This document shows, one piece after another, positions 54,172-62,960 of a stretch of DNA of 64,000 bases. The first letter of the stretch is position 1; each line of letters opens with the position of its first letter. Made by a program: the position numbers and the translations under genes. Source of the DNA: Streptomyces sp. HD (GTDB lineage Bacteria > Actinomycetota > Actinomycetes > Streptomycetales > Streptomycetaceae); contig NZ_JAQMYP010000010.1 in NCBI RefSeq assembly GCF_028369295.1, forward strand, positions 142,245 through 206,244. Direction: 5' to 3'. Below the pieces are notes generated by a model. That model was not told the origin of the DNA. It saw only the letters and a list, made by a program, of their open reading frames with translations, and ran no database searches.

Positions 54172-54990
54172 CTAGACGGGCGGCCAGGGAATGGCCGGCC
54201 ACTCCCCGCTCGGCTGCGGATGCCGCCCGGACTCCAGCAGCGCGTCGACACGCGCACGCGTGGCGTCCAGTTCCACGGCGGTGATCAGGCCGCCCAGCCG
54301 TTCGGCCAGCGCCCCCGAGGTCCCCAGGGCCGTCTGGAGCTCCTTCAGGACATCGACCGCCTCCGCGGTGAGGGGCTCCCCCGCCCAGCCCCACAGCAGG
54401 GTGCGCAGCTTGTTCTCGGCGTTGAAGGTGACGCCGTGATCGATGCCGTAGAGCCGGCCGGCCTCGGTGGGCAGCAGATGCCCGCCCTTGCGGTCGGCGT
54501 TGTTGATCACGGCGTCCAGGACGGCGAGGCGCCGCAGCCGCTCGTCGTCGGCGTGCACGAGCAGGGCGGTCTTTCCCTCACCGACCTCGGCGAAGCCGAT
54601 CGCCTTCCAGCCGGGCCCGGGTTCCTCGCCGTCGACCAGGGCGAGCAGCTCGGCGTCCGGCGTCGCCTCGATCCACAGCTGGACCATGCCTTCGCCGTGC
54701 GGCCCGTCCCGCAGCACGGTCGGCGGTACGAGCCCCCAGCCGGTCGCCTCGGAGACCTCGTACGCGGCGACCTCGCGCTCGGCGAGCGTCCCGTCGGGAA
54801 AGTCCCACAGCGGCCGCTCACCGGCGACCGGCTTGTACACGCAGGACGCCTCCTGCCCCTCGTACGCGACCGTGCAGAACAGCGCGGCGTTCGACGCCTC
54901 ACGGATACGGCCGCGCACCGTCAGCTCACCCTCGGCGAGCAGGTCCACCGAGGTCACGCTCCGCGGCGGTATCCGTTCTGGCGCGGACAT
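54172..54990 (-). CDS. SCO1664-family protein (PI3/4-kinase-like fold)
   Basis: The 272-residue protein belongs to a conserved actinobacterial family related to phosphatidylinositol kinases/HipA-like folds. Residues consistent with a kinase site are Lys in [14 protein letters not shown], Glu in [13 protein letters not shown], the loop [16 protein letters not shown] (Asp-Asn) and the metal Asp in [10 protein letters not shown]. No substrate is known. ATG 54990 has GGAAGGA upstream and overlaps the DUF3090 stop by 37 bp, so the two are coupled. The cluster with DUF3090, a histidine phosphatase and mshC recurs in actinobacteria. Confidence 0.88.
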   Translation of the reverse strand: MSAPERIPPRSVTSVDLLAEGELTVRGRIREASNAALFCTVAYEGQEASCVYKPVAGERPLWDFPDGTLAEREVAAYEVSEATGWGLVPPTVLRDGPHGEGMVQLWIEATPDAELLALVDGEEPGPGWKAIGFAEVGEGKTALLVHADDERLRRLAVLDAVINNADRKGGHLLPTEAGRLYGIDHGVTFNAENKLRTLLWGWAGEPLTAEAVDVLKELQTALGTSGALAERLGGLITAVELDATRARVDALLESGRHPQPSGEWPAIPWPPV

Positions 54991-55544
54991 ACATGTCCTT
55001 CCGGGTCGAGCGGGAGGCTGCACAGCGGACACGGCGGCCGCCCGGCGTTGACGACGTCAAGGGCGCGCTTGGCGAAGGCCCTCGCCTGTGCGCCGGTGAG
55101 CCGGACCCGCAGCATCGGGGGGCCGTTCTCCTCGTCCTGCAGCAGTCGCTCCTCGGCCTCGGCGAGGTCCTCCTCGGAGTCCGCGTCGAGTTCCACGAGC
55201 GCCTGCGCCTCGACGATCATGCGCTGTTCCTCGCCGTCCCAGGCCAGGGCCATGGTGCCGACGCGGAACTCCTCCTCGATGGGGGTGTCCAACGGGCCGC
55301 TGTCGGAAATCTCGGAGGGCGCCATGGCGGGGACGGCGGCGCTGCCGCCACTACGCCGTACGACCTCGTCGAGCAGTTCGTCCATGCGCTCGGCGAGGGC
55401 GGCGACCTGGGTCTTCTCCAGGGCCACGCTGGTCACCCGGGAGCCTGCGGTGGCCTGGAGGAAGAACGTACGGCGTCCGGGCAGTCCGACCGTACCGGCC
55501 ACGAAACGGTCCGGGGGGTCGTAGAGGAACACCTGACGGGACAC
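54954..55544 (-). CDS. DUF3090-family protein
   Basis: The 196-residue protein opens MSRQVFLYDPPDRFVAGTVG and ends with a zinc-knuckle pattern [20 protein letters not shown]. The middle is acidic (ELDADSEEDLAEAEERLLQ). Function is unknown. It lies between the phosphatase and the SCO1664-like kinase-fold gene, overlapping the latter, and the three together are conserved in actinobacteria. The length is normal for the family. Confidence 0.9.
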   Translation of the reverse strand: MSRQVFLYDPPDRFVAGTVGLPGRRTFFLQATAGSRVTSVALEKTQVAALAERMDELLDEVVRRSGGSAAVPAMAPSEISDSGPLDTPIEEEFRVGTMALAWDGEEQRMIVEAQALVELDADSEEDLAEAEERLLQDEENGPPMLRVRLTGAQARAFAKRALDVVNAGRPPCPLCSLPLDPEGHVCPRQNGYRRGA

Positions 55545-55613
55545 GTCCTGTCTCCTGGAGTCGTGGATGGGCGCGGCGCACTTGCAACCGCTTCACCCTA
55601 CTGCGCCCGACGA

Positions 55614-56300
55614 TCACGGTGCGCCCGCGCCGCCGCCGACCGTCGCGTCGCCGGCCGGGGGTTCCTCGCGCGGGGCGAGGGACGCGAAGTCACCGGTGTC
55701 CCCGAGGCGTACGAGGAACGGCCTCAGGCGTGTGTAACGGATCGCGGTGATGGAACACGGTTCTACGGAAATCCTCTGGAAGAGGTCGAGATGAAGTCCG
55801 AGTGCGTCCGCCACGAGGGACTTGATGACGTCGCCGTGCGAGCACATCAAGTACACCGCGTCCGCGCCGTGATCGCGCTCCACGCGCGCGTTCCACTCGC
55901 GTACGGCCTCGGCGGCCCGGGTCTGCATCGCACGCATCGACTCGCCGCCGGGGAACGCGGCGGCCGACGGGTGCGCCTGGACGATCTCCATCAGCGGCTC
56001 GTCCCCCAGCTCGGCCAGCTTGCGGCCGGACCAGTCGCCGTAGTGGCACTCCCCGATCCGCTCGTCGGTGTGCGCCGTGAGGCCGGGGCGGGCGTCGAGG
56101 AGCGGCCGGATCGTCTCCTGGCAGCGTTGCAGGGGGCTGGTGACGATCTCGGAGAGGGGCAGCTCGACGAGCCGGCCGGGCAGTGCGGCGGCCTGCGCGG
56201 CCCCGCGCTCGTCGAGGGCGACGCCGGGCGTCCAGCCGGCGAGCACTCCCTCGGTGTTGGCGGTGGAACGTCCGTGCCGGACCAGGATCAGCGTGGGCAT
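55614..56300 (-). CDS. Histidine phosphatase (MSMEG_4193-like)
   Basis: The 228-residue cytoplasmic protein has the phosphoglycerate mutase-type core: LILVRHGRSTANTEG with catalytic RHG (His9), TSPLQRCQETI (Arg), GECHYGDWSGRKL, and the second His in MCSHGDVIKSLVADALG. The length fits the MSMEG_4193 subfamily found next to DUF3090. Substrate unknown; the conserved pairing with a kinase-fold protein suggests the two act on the same phosphorylated molecule, which is inference. Convergent neighbours are absent; CorA begins 62 bp away in the opposite direction. Confidence 0.9.
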   Translation of the reverse strand: MPTLILVRHGRSTANTEGVLAGWTPGVALDERGAAQAAALPGRLVELPLSEIVTSPLQRCQETIRPLLDARPGLTAHTDERIGECHYGDWSGRKLAELGDEPLMEIVQAHPSAAAFPGGESMRAMQTRAAEAVREWNARVERDHGADAVYLMCSHGDVIKSLVADALGLHLDLFQRISVEPCSITAIRYTRLRPFLVRLGDTGDFASLAPREEPPAGDATVGGGAGAP

Positions 56301-56362
56301 GCGGCCCAGCGTAGGCGCAGCAGGGGGTGCGTCCGCGGGCGGACGGCGGGAGAATACGCTCC

Positions 56363-57361
56363 GTGATCGTCGACTGCGCCATCTATCGCGACGGACGCCG
56401 GACGGAGGGGCCGCCGGACTTCTCCGACGCGCTGGACCTGTGCCGTCTGCAGGACGACGCGTTCGTCTGGATCGGCCTGTACGAGCCGACGGAGAAGGAG
56501 TTCGACAAGGTCACCGAGGAGTTCGGACTGCATCCGCTGGCCGTGGAGGACGCCCTGAAGGCGCACCAGCGGCCGAAGCTGGAGGTGTACGACGACTCGC
56601 TGTTCATGGTGCTCAAGCCGGTCGGGTACGAGCCGAGGAGCGACATCGTCTCCTCCGGCGAGGTCATGGTCTTCATCGGCGACTCGTTCGTGGTGACCGT
56701 CCGGCACGGCGAGGAGGCGCCGCTGGGGGTGGTCCGGGCCCGGCTGGAGCACGAGCCGGAGATGCTGCGGCACGGTCCCACGGCGGTGCTCTACACGATC
56801 GCCGACGCCGTGGTCGATCACTACGTCGACGTGGCGGGCGAGCTGGGCACGGATCTGGCGGAGCTGGAGGCGGAGGTGTTCTCACCGACCGGCGGGGGCT
56901 CCCGGCACACGGCCTCGCGCATCTACGCCTTCAAACGGCAGATCATGGAGTTCCGCAAGGCCACCGGCCCGCTCGCGCAGCCCCTGTCCCGGCTCGCGGG
57001 TACGGGCCTGATCGGCGCGCGTGTGCCCTTCGTGCACGACAAGGCGCAGCCCTTCTTCCGCGATGTGAGCGATCACCTCACGCGCGTGAACGAGTCCGTG
57101 GAGGGCCTGGACCGGCTGGTCTCCGACGTCCTCTCGGCTCATCTGGCGCAGATGAGCGTCCGGCAGAACGACGACATGCGGAAGATCTCCGCGTGGGCGG
57201 CCATGGCCGCCGTCCCCACGATGATCGCGGGGATCTACGGCATGAACTTCGAGCACATGCCGGAGCTGCACTGGTCCGGTTCGTATCCGGTGCTGATCGT
57301 GGCCATGGCCACCGTCGAGGTGCTGCTGTACCGGCTGTTCAAGCGCCGGGGCTGGTTGTAG
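56363..57361 (+). CDS. corA: Magnesium/cobalt transporter CorA
   Basis: CorA is a pentameric Mg2+ channel. The 332-residue protein has a long cytoplasmic funnel domain (DVAGELGTDLAELEAEVFSP) and two C-terminal membrane helices with the YGMNFEHMPEL selectivity loop between them, ending in a basic tail KRRGWL. Length matches the family. GTG 56363 follows GGGAG; an upstream in-frame start adds 12 residues without a clear ribosome site. The next gene on the other strand ends 4 bp later. Confidence 0.94.
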   Translation: MIVDCAIYRDGRRTEGPPDFSDALDLCRLQDDAFVWIGLYEPTEKEFDKVTEEFGLHPLAVEDALKAHQRPKLEVYDDSLFMVLKPVGYEPRSDIVSSGEVMVFIGDSFVVTVRHGEEAPLGVVRARLEHEPEMLRHGPTAVLYTIADAVVDHYVDVAGELGTDLAELEAEVFSPTGGGSRHTASRIYAFKRQIMEFRKATGPLAQPLSRLAGTGLIGARVPFVHDKAQPFFRDVSDHLTRVNESVEGLDRLVSDVLSAHLAQMSVRQNDDMRKISAWAAMAAVPTMIAGIYGMNFEHMPELHWSGSYPVLIVAMATVEVLLYRLFKRRGWL

Positions 57362-57364
57362 GCG

Positions 57365-58153
57365 TCAGGCGAACTCGGGCGCCGAGGTGGCCGGCCCGCC
57401 CAGGGCGTCGCGCCGTTCGGGCATCTTCAGGGACACCATGCGCCGCCAGCCCGCCAACCGCTCCCAGGCGTACACGGCGTGGATGCCCGCGGCGAGCACG
57501 GCGGCCTTGGGCCGGGGCCAGCCGAGGATGCGGCCCATGTGGGCCATGACCGCGAGGCTGACGTCCCGGTAGATCCGGATCTCTGAGAGAGCGCACTCGC
57601 GCAGGGTGCGCTGGATGGCGCGGCCGTGCCCCTGGGCCGCGAAGCTCAGGAGTTCCTCGTGGCAGTAGGCGAGGTGGTTGTCCTCGTCGGCCGAGATCAT
57701 CTTGACGGCGCGGCCGATGTCGGGGTGATCGGCGAAGTACTTGCGCAGCAGGTCCATCTGCTCCGAGGCGCGCTGTTCGGTGACCCTGCTGTGCGACAGG
57801 TACGTGACGATGTCCTGGACCGTGAGCTGTTCGTCGCTCTTGAGCTTGTCGTGGGCGAGCCCGATGCCGCGCTGCTCCAGCAGCATCGTGTAGTCGGTCT
57901 CGGGCGGGACGGGGACGGGTTCGAGGCCGCGCTTCTTCAGCAGGGCGTTGAAGATCCGCCCGTGCTTGTCCTCGTCCGCGCCGTGCCGGGTGATCTTGGG
58001 GGCCATGTCGCGCTCGCTGTCGGGCACGAGCGCGGCGATACGCGCGTTCTCCCACCCGCCCTGGGACTCGCCGCTGGCCGCGATGGAGCAGAACAGGCGG
58101 AAGGAGTCGTCGTTGTCGAGGATCTCCTGGAACAGACTCTTGGCCGAAAGCAT
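57365..58153 (-). CDS. Ferritin-like diiron-type protein
   Basis: The 262-residue protein is a ferritin-like four-helix bundle of unknown exact role. Glu and His residues suited to a di-iron site lie in HGADEDKHGRIFNALL, EQRASEQMDLL, and MISADEDNHLAYCHEELL, ordered on successive helices. A C-terminal extension (GRAIQRTLRECALSEIRIYRD) leads to a helical tail. ATG 58153 has GAGG 10 bp upstream; a GTG three codons earlier sits too close to that site. It could be an oxidase, monooxygenase-like or stress protein. Confidence 0.82.
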   Translation of the reverse strand: MLSAKSLFQEILDNDDSFRLFCSIAASGESQGGWENARIAALVPDSERDMAPKITRHGADEDKHGRIFNALLKKRGLEPVPVPPETDYTMLLEQRGIGLAHDKLKSDEQLTVQDIVTYLSHSRVTEQRASEQMDLLRKYFADHPDIGRAVKMISADEDNHLAYCHEELLSFAAQGHGRAIQRTLRECALSEIRIYRDVSLAVMAHMGRILGWPRPKAAVLAAGIHAVYAWERLAGWRRMVSLKMPERRDALGGPATSAPEFA

Positions 58154-58317
58154 CGTGGGCACCTCTCTCGGGACGCCGCAGGATTCCGCAAAGAACGAGT
58201 CAAATGGGCTGAGACAGGTGCTGCAACAGTTACGCCGGACAACTCCGCCAAAAGAATGACCAGCGGGGTCACTACGGGGGCGTAACCGGGTGGGCGTGCA
58301 CGCGTTGTTCTGCGTGA

Positions 58318-58358
58318 CGGCCGTGGCGGGGAAGACCCCCGAGCCCCCACCACGGCCG
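58318..58358 (-). terminator. Hairpin after the F420 oxidoreductase gene
   Basis: CGGCCGTGG pairs with CCACGGCCG, with GGGG/CCCC extending the stem, 33 bp after the stop of the 58391-59446 gene. Confidence 0.7.
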
Positions 58359-58390
58359 CTGAAACTTCCCCGGGTCGTACGGCGCTCGCG

Positions 58391-59446
58391 TCAGGCCAGT
58401 CCGGCGCGCTCCAGGGCCTCGGTGCCGGCGCGCAGCGAGGCGAGGCGCTCGTCGAGCGTGAAGCCCGCGGGGGCGAGGCTGAGGGTGGTGACCCCGGCCG
58501 CCGCGTACTCCTTCATCCGGTCCGCGATGCGGTCCACGGAACCGAGCAGCGTCGTCTGGTCGATCAGCTCGTGCGGGATGGCGGCCGCGGCGCCCTGCTT
58601 GTCGCCGGACAGGTACTTCTCCTGGACCTCGGCGGCCGCGGCCTCGAAGCCCATGCGCTGGGCGAGTTGGTTGTAGAAGTTCTGCTTGGCGCTGCCCATG
58701 CCGCCGACGTACAGCGCGGTGTAGGGACGGAAGGTGTCGGCGAGCGTGGCCACGTCCTTGTCCTCGCCGACGGCCAGCGGGAGCGTCGGGCAGACATCGA
58801 ACCCGTCGAGGGTCTTGCCGGCCTTCTCGCGCCCCGCGCGCAGGTACTTGATCGTGGTCTCCTCCAGGTGCTCGGCGGAGGGGAAGATCAGCAGGGCGCC
58901 GTCGGCGATCTCACCGGTCTGTTCGAGGTTCTTGGGACCGATGGCGGCGATGTACAGCGGGATGTGCTCGCGCTCGGGGTGCACGGTCAGCTTGATCGGC
59001 TTGCCGGGGCCGCCGGGCAGCGGCAGCGTCCAGTGCTGGCCCTCGTACGACAGCCGCTCGCGCGTCATCGCCTTCCGTACGATCTCGACGTACTCACGCG
59101 TGCGTGCCAGCGGCTTGTCGAACTTGACGCCGTACCAGCCCTCGGAGACCTGCGGCCCGGAAACGCCGAGGCCGAGCCGGAAGCGGCCGCCGGAGAGCGA
59201 GTCGAGCGTCGCGGCCGTCATCGCGGTCATCGCCGGCTGGCGGGCCGGAATCTGGAAGATGGCGGAGCCGACGTCGATGCGCTCGGTCTGGGCGGCGACC
59301 CAGGAGAGCACGGTGGCCGCGTCCGAGCCGTACGCCTCGGCGGCCCAGCACACCGCATATCCCAGCCGGTCGGCCTCCTTGGCGACGGCGAGATTGTCCG
59401 CGTCCATTCCGGCGCCCCAGTAGCCGAGGTTGATCCCGAGCTGCAT
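58391..59446 (-). CDS. LLM-class F420-dependent oxidoreductase
   Basis: The 351-residue protein has the luciferase-like (LLM) TIM-barrel fold: MQLGINLGYWGAGMDADNLA, RFRLGLGVSGPQVSEGWYG, and AIGPKNLEQTGEIADGALL, features of coenzyme F420-dependent enzymes in actinobacteria. It probably transfers hydride from F420H2 to an unidentified substrate. The start ATG 59446 follows AAGGGGAA. The neighbour on the other strand starts 187 bp away. Confidence 0.92.
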   Translation of the reverse strand: MQLGINLGYWGAGMDADNLAVAKEADRLGYAVCWAAEAYGSDAATVLSWVAAQTERIDVGSAIFQIPARQPAMTAMTAATLDSLSGGRFRLGLGVSGPQVSEGWYGVKFDKPLARTREYVEIVRKAMTRERLSYEGQHWTLPLPGGPGKPIKLTVHPEREHIPLYIAAIGPKNLEQTGEIADGALLIFPSAEHLEETTIKYLRAGREKAGKTLDGFDVCPTLPLAVGEDKDVATLADTFRPYTALYVGGMGSAKQNFYNQLAQRMGFEAAAAEVQEKYLSGDKQGAAAAIPHELIDQTTLLGSVDRIADRMKEYAAAGVTTLSLAPAGFTLDERLASLRAGTEALERAGLA

Positions 59447-59632
59447 GACGGATTCCCCTTACCGATCAGTAACGTCCCTTGTCGGCCCGACCTTAGCGCG
59501 GGGGACGACCCACGGGGAGGCAAGTGTGGCGGGCGTCGCGCGACCGGTCGCCGCTGTCCCCCGCCCCCGTCCCGGAAACTGGTCATCCACAGGCCCCCAC
59601 ATGGCAGGTTCTGGCCAGTAATCTCGGCGTTC

Positions 59633-60616
59633 ATGGAGCAGAGGCATCTCGGCCGCACCGGCCTTCGCGTGTCCCGGATCGGGCTCGGCACCCTCACCTG
59701 GGGCAGGGACACCGACGAGCACGACGCCGCGGACCTCTTGAAGACGTTCTGGGAGGCGGGCGGCACCCTGGTCGACACGGCCGACGTGTACGGCGACGGA
59801 GAGGCCGAGTACCTGCTCGGCAGGCTCATAGAAGGGCTGGTCCCGCGCCGGGACCTGGTGATCTCGACGAAGGCGGGCAGCGTGCCCGACCCGGACCGCC
59901 GCTTCGACGGCTCGCGCGGCCATCTGCTCTCCGCACTGGACGCCTCGCTGGCCCGGCTCGGCACGGACTACGTCGACGTCTGGCACATCCACGCCTTCGA
60001 CCCGCACACACCGCTGGAGGAGACCCTCCAGGCCCTCGACCTCGCGGTCAGCAGCGGCCGCGCCCGCTATGCCGGTGTCTCCAACTTCTGCGGCTGGCAG
60101 CTCGCCAAGGCGGCGACCTGGCAGCTCGCGGCGCCCGGCATACGCACCCGGCTGGCGAGCACGCAGCTGGAGTACTCACTGCTGCAGCGCGGTGTGGAGC
60201 GCGAGGTGCTGCCGGCCGCGCTGGACCTGGGCATCGGTCTGCTGCCGTCCTCGCCGCTGGGGCGCGGGGTGCTCACGGCCAAGTACCGGGGCGCGACACC
60301 GCCCGACTCGCGCGGCGCCTCGGAACACCTGGCGCCGTTCGTCGCGCCGTACCTCGACGACACGGCGAGCCGCATCGTGGACGCCGTGCAGACGGCGGCC
60401 GACGGGCTGGCCGTGACCCCGCTCCAGGTCGCCCTCGCCTGGGTCCGCGACCGGCCCGGCGTGGCCGCGCCCGTCGTGGGCGCACGCAACGCACAGCAGC
60501 TCACGGCGGCATTGTCAGTGGAGGCCCTTAGTCTTCCTGACGAGATCTGCCGGGCACTCGACGATGTGTCAGCGCCCGTGCACCGCTATCCCGATCACGA
60601 CTGGAGCACGCTGTGA
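59633..60616 (+). CDS. Aldo/keto reductase
   Basis: The 327-residue NADPH-type reductase opens MEQRHLGRTGLRVSRIGLGT. The catalytic tetrad appears as Asp and Tyr in VDTADVYGDGEAEYLLG, Lys in VISTKAGS, and His in VWHIHAFDP. The barrel runs on to ALAWVRDRPGVAAPVVGARN. Substrate unknown. ATG 59633 is the family start; the frame is open upstream. Its stop overlaps the next gene (GTGA at 60613-60616), so both are translated together. Confidence 0.92.
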   Translation: MEQRHLGRTGLRVSRIGLGTLTWGRDTDEHDAADLLKTFWEAGGTLVDTADVYGDGEAEYLLGRLIEGLVPRRDLVISTKAGSVPDPDRRFDGSRGHLLSALDASLARLGTDYVDVWHIHAFDPHTPLEETLQALDLAVSSGRARYAGVSNFCGWQLAKAATWQLAAPGIRTRLASTQLEYSLLQRGVEREVLPAALDLGIGLLPSSPLGRGVLTAKYRGATPPDSRGASEHLAPFVAPYLDDTASRIVDAVQTAADGLAVTPLQVALAWVRDRPGVAAPVVGARNAQQLTAALSVEALSLPDEICRALDDVSAPVHRYPDHDWSTL

Positions 60617-62865
60617 CCACGGAGCCACCCGAGACCACGGAGAACGCCGAGCCGGGGACGCCGGGGGCCGCGGGTCCGGGACCCGCCGAGGGCGGGACGG
60701 TGGACGGGAACGCGGACGACGCCGGGGCCGGCCGGGCGGAGGGCGCCGAGGAGAGCGAGAGCGGGGCCGCAGCTTCACAGCCGGAGGGCGCCGCCGGTGA
60801 CAGCGAGGCCGGGGACGGCGACGCCGCGGCGCAGAAGTCGGAGGCCGAGGCCGAGCTCGCCGCTCAGCGGATCGAGCGGGAGCGGATCGAGCGGCGCAAG
60901 GCGGAGAGGCAGGGGCCCATCGACAGCGGGACCAAGCTCAGCGGCAAGGCCGCCGACCTGCTGGCCGCCGTACGGGCCGTGGAGAGCGGTGCCAAGCCGG
61001 TGGCCGCCGTCTTCAGCGAGCCGGAGCCACCGCGCCGCCCCGCCCCGGAGCAGGCACGACGACCACAGCCCGTGGCAGCCGACGCCCCCGCGGGCCCCGC
61101 GCCGGAGACCGTCGACTCGGTACGGCGGGCGCTGGCCGACGGCGGCGCCCCGGAGACGCTCGCCCCGCAGATCGCCGCCGTGCTCGGCGAGAGCGCCGAG
61201 GACCAGCTGCGGGCCGACCCCTGGCAGTTGCTGCGCGTCACGGGCGTACGGCCCGAGCAGGCCGACGGGTTCGCGCGGGCGCTGCTCGGCGCGGAGTGCG
61301 GACCGGACGACGAGCGACGCGGCCGGTCGGTCACCGTGTGGCTGCTGGAGCAGGCGGCCCTGGCCGGGCACACGGCCCTGGAGCTGCCGGCGCTCACCGC
61401 GGCGCTGGCCCAGCGGGGTGTGCCGGACGCCGACACCGCCGTACAGAACACGCTGGCCGAGGGCGAGGCGCTGGCCTTCCAGGACGCCCTGGACGAACCC
61501 GGCGCGCCGGCCCGGCAGGACGACGAGGCGGAGGAGGACGAGGGGCGGCCCGTCCGTGTCCTCGTCGGCCTGGAGCGGTACGCCCTCGCGGAGGAGAGTC
61601 TCGCCGACGGGCTGGGCCGTCTGATCAACTCGGCGCCGAAGCAGGACGGTTCGACCGAGGAGTGGGAGCGGGCGGCGTCCGCCGCGGGCTCCGCCGCCGA
61701 CCTGGTCCGCGCGGTCTCGGCACACGGTCTGGTCCTCCACACCGGCGGGGAGGCGTCCCTGGCCGAACCGGCGGCGCTGCTGCGCGCGGCGCACTCCCTC
61801 GGCCTGCGGGCCTGGGCGGTCACGCACACCCCGCTCGGCCGGGAACGCTTCTCGGCGCTGCTGAGCGAATCGGACCGACCGAATCACGACGCCGGCGCCG
61901 AATCCGCGCCCGGCGTCGCCACCGTGGCCGGACTGCTCTCGGGTGCCGAAGGGCCCGGCCGGGACGCGGACGGTGCGTTCGACCTCGATCTGCTCGTCGT
62001 GCTGGACGCCCCGCAGCTGGATGTCGAGACCGCGGCCCTGCTCACGGAGTCGCTGCCGGACGGGGCCCGGCTGGTGCCCGCCGGGGATCCGGCGGTGCTG
62101 TGGTCGGCGGGGCCCGGGCGGGTGTTCGCCGATCTGCTGGCGGCACGGATCTGCCCGCAGATCGCCTCACGGCGACCGGATCCGGGCCCGCTGGGCGAGC
62201 TGGTGTCCGGTGTCGGCATCGGTGAACTGAACCAGGTCGAGGCGCCCGGCAAGGAGCTGGTGATCGTGCCGGTGCGGGACGCGGGCGAGGCCGTGCACCG
62301 CACCGTGCAGCTCGTCGCCGACTCGGTGCCGCGGGCGATCGGCGTCCCGGCCGAGCAGACCCAGGTGATCACGCCGGGCCACGGCGGCGCGGCCGGTACG
62401 CGCGCCCTCAACGCCGCGCTCAAGGAGCGGCTCAACCCCGGCCCCGGCCGCTTCGGCGGCTTCGACCCCGGCGACCGTGTCGCCTACTCCCCCGCGCCGG
62501 GCCGTACGGTGCCGGGCCAGGTGGTGAAGGCCGACGCCGAGGGACTGCACCTGTCCTGCGCGGGCGAGGCCGTCGTCGTCCCGAAGGAACGGGTGGAGCA
62601 GTCCGTACGGCACGGCTGGGCCCTGACCGCGCACCAGGCGGTGGGCGGCCGCTGGCCGGCGGTGGTCGTGGTCCTGCCGGGCGACGCGGCCCAGGCCCTC
62701 AGCCGCCCCTGGGTCTACACGGCGTTCAGCCGCGCAGACCGCCACCTCTCCGTGGTCCACGGCGTGGAGCAGGCTCTGCCCCGAGCGGTCGCGGAGGTCC
62801 CGGCCAAACCACGCACCACCCGCCTGCCCGTCCTGCTCAGAACGCAGGGGACGTCGGCGGACTGA
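60613..62865 (+). CDS. RecD2-like protein with degenerate ATPase motifs
   Basis: The 750-residue protein has a low-complexity acidic N-terminus (1-110), a helix-hairpin-helix segment (ADPWQLLRVTGVRPEQADGFARALLG) and a RecD2-like C-terminal part. In place of Walker A it has LHTGGEASLAEP, and in place of Walker B DLLVVLDAPQLD; motif III remains as AGDPAVLWSAGPGRVFADLL, and the UvrD_C_2 part as LTAHQAVGGRWPAVVVV and WVYTAFSRADRHLSVVHG, without the HKSQG Lys. It is probably not an active helicase. It overlaps the aldo/keto reductase by 4 bp. A DNA-binding or regulatory role is possible. Confidence 0.8.
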   Translation: MTTEPPETTENAEPGTPGAAGPGPAEGGTVDGNADDAGAGRAEGAEESESGAAASQPEGAAGDSEAGDGDAAAQKSEAEAELAAQRIERERIERRKAERQGPIDSGTKLSGKAADLLAAVRAVESGAKPVAAVFSEPEPPRRPAPEQARRPQPVAADAPAGPAPETVDSVRRALADGGAPETLAPQIAAVLGESAEDQLRADPWQLLRVTGVRPEQADGFARALLGAECGPDDERRGRSVTVWLLEQAALAGHTALELPALTAALAQRGVPDADTAVQNTLAEGEALAFQDALDEPGAPARQDDEAEEDEGRPVRVLVGLERYALAEESLADGLGRLINSAPKQDGSTEEWERAASAAGSAADLVRAVSAHGLVLHTGGEASLAEPAALLRAAHSLGLRAWAVTHTPLGRERFSALLSESDRPNHDAGAESAPGVATVAGLLSGAEGPGRDADGAFDLDLLVVLDAPQLDVETAALLTESLPDGARLVPAGDPAVLWSAGPGRVFADLLAARICPQIASRRPDPGPLGELVSGVGIGELNQVEAPGKELVIVPVRDAGEAVHRTVQLVADSVPRAIGVPAEQTQVITPGHGGAAGTRALNAALKERLNPGPGRFGGFDPGDRVAYSPAPGRTVPGQVVKADAEGLHLSCAGEAVVVPKERVEQSVRHGWALTAHQAVGGRWPAVVVVLPGDAAQALSRPWVYTAFSRADRHLSVVHGVEQALPRAVAEVPAKPRTTRLPVLLRTQGTSAD

Positions 62866-62899
62866 CCGCAGGGCAGCCGACCGAGGGGCGTTGAACCGC

Positions 62900-62940
62900 G
62901 ACGGCGGCGGTCACGGGACTCATCCGTGACCGGCGCCGTC
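62900..62940. terminator. Bidirectional terminator
   Basis: GACGGCGGCGGTCACGG pairs with CCGTGACCGGCGCCGTC with one mismatch, between the convergent RecD2-like and acidic-protein genes. Confidence 0.8.
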
Positions 62941-62960
62941 GAAAACAGCAGCGATCCGCG

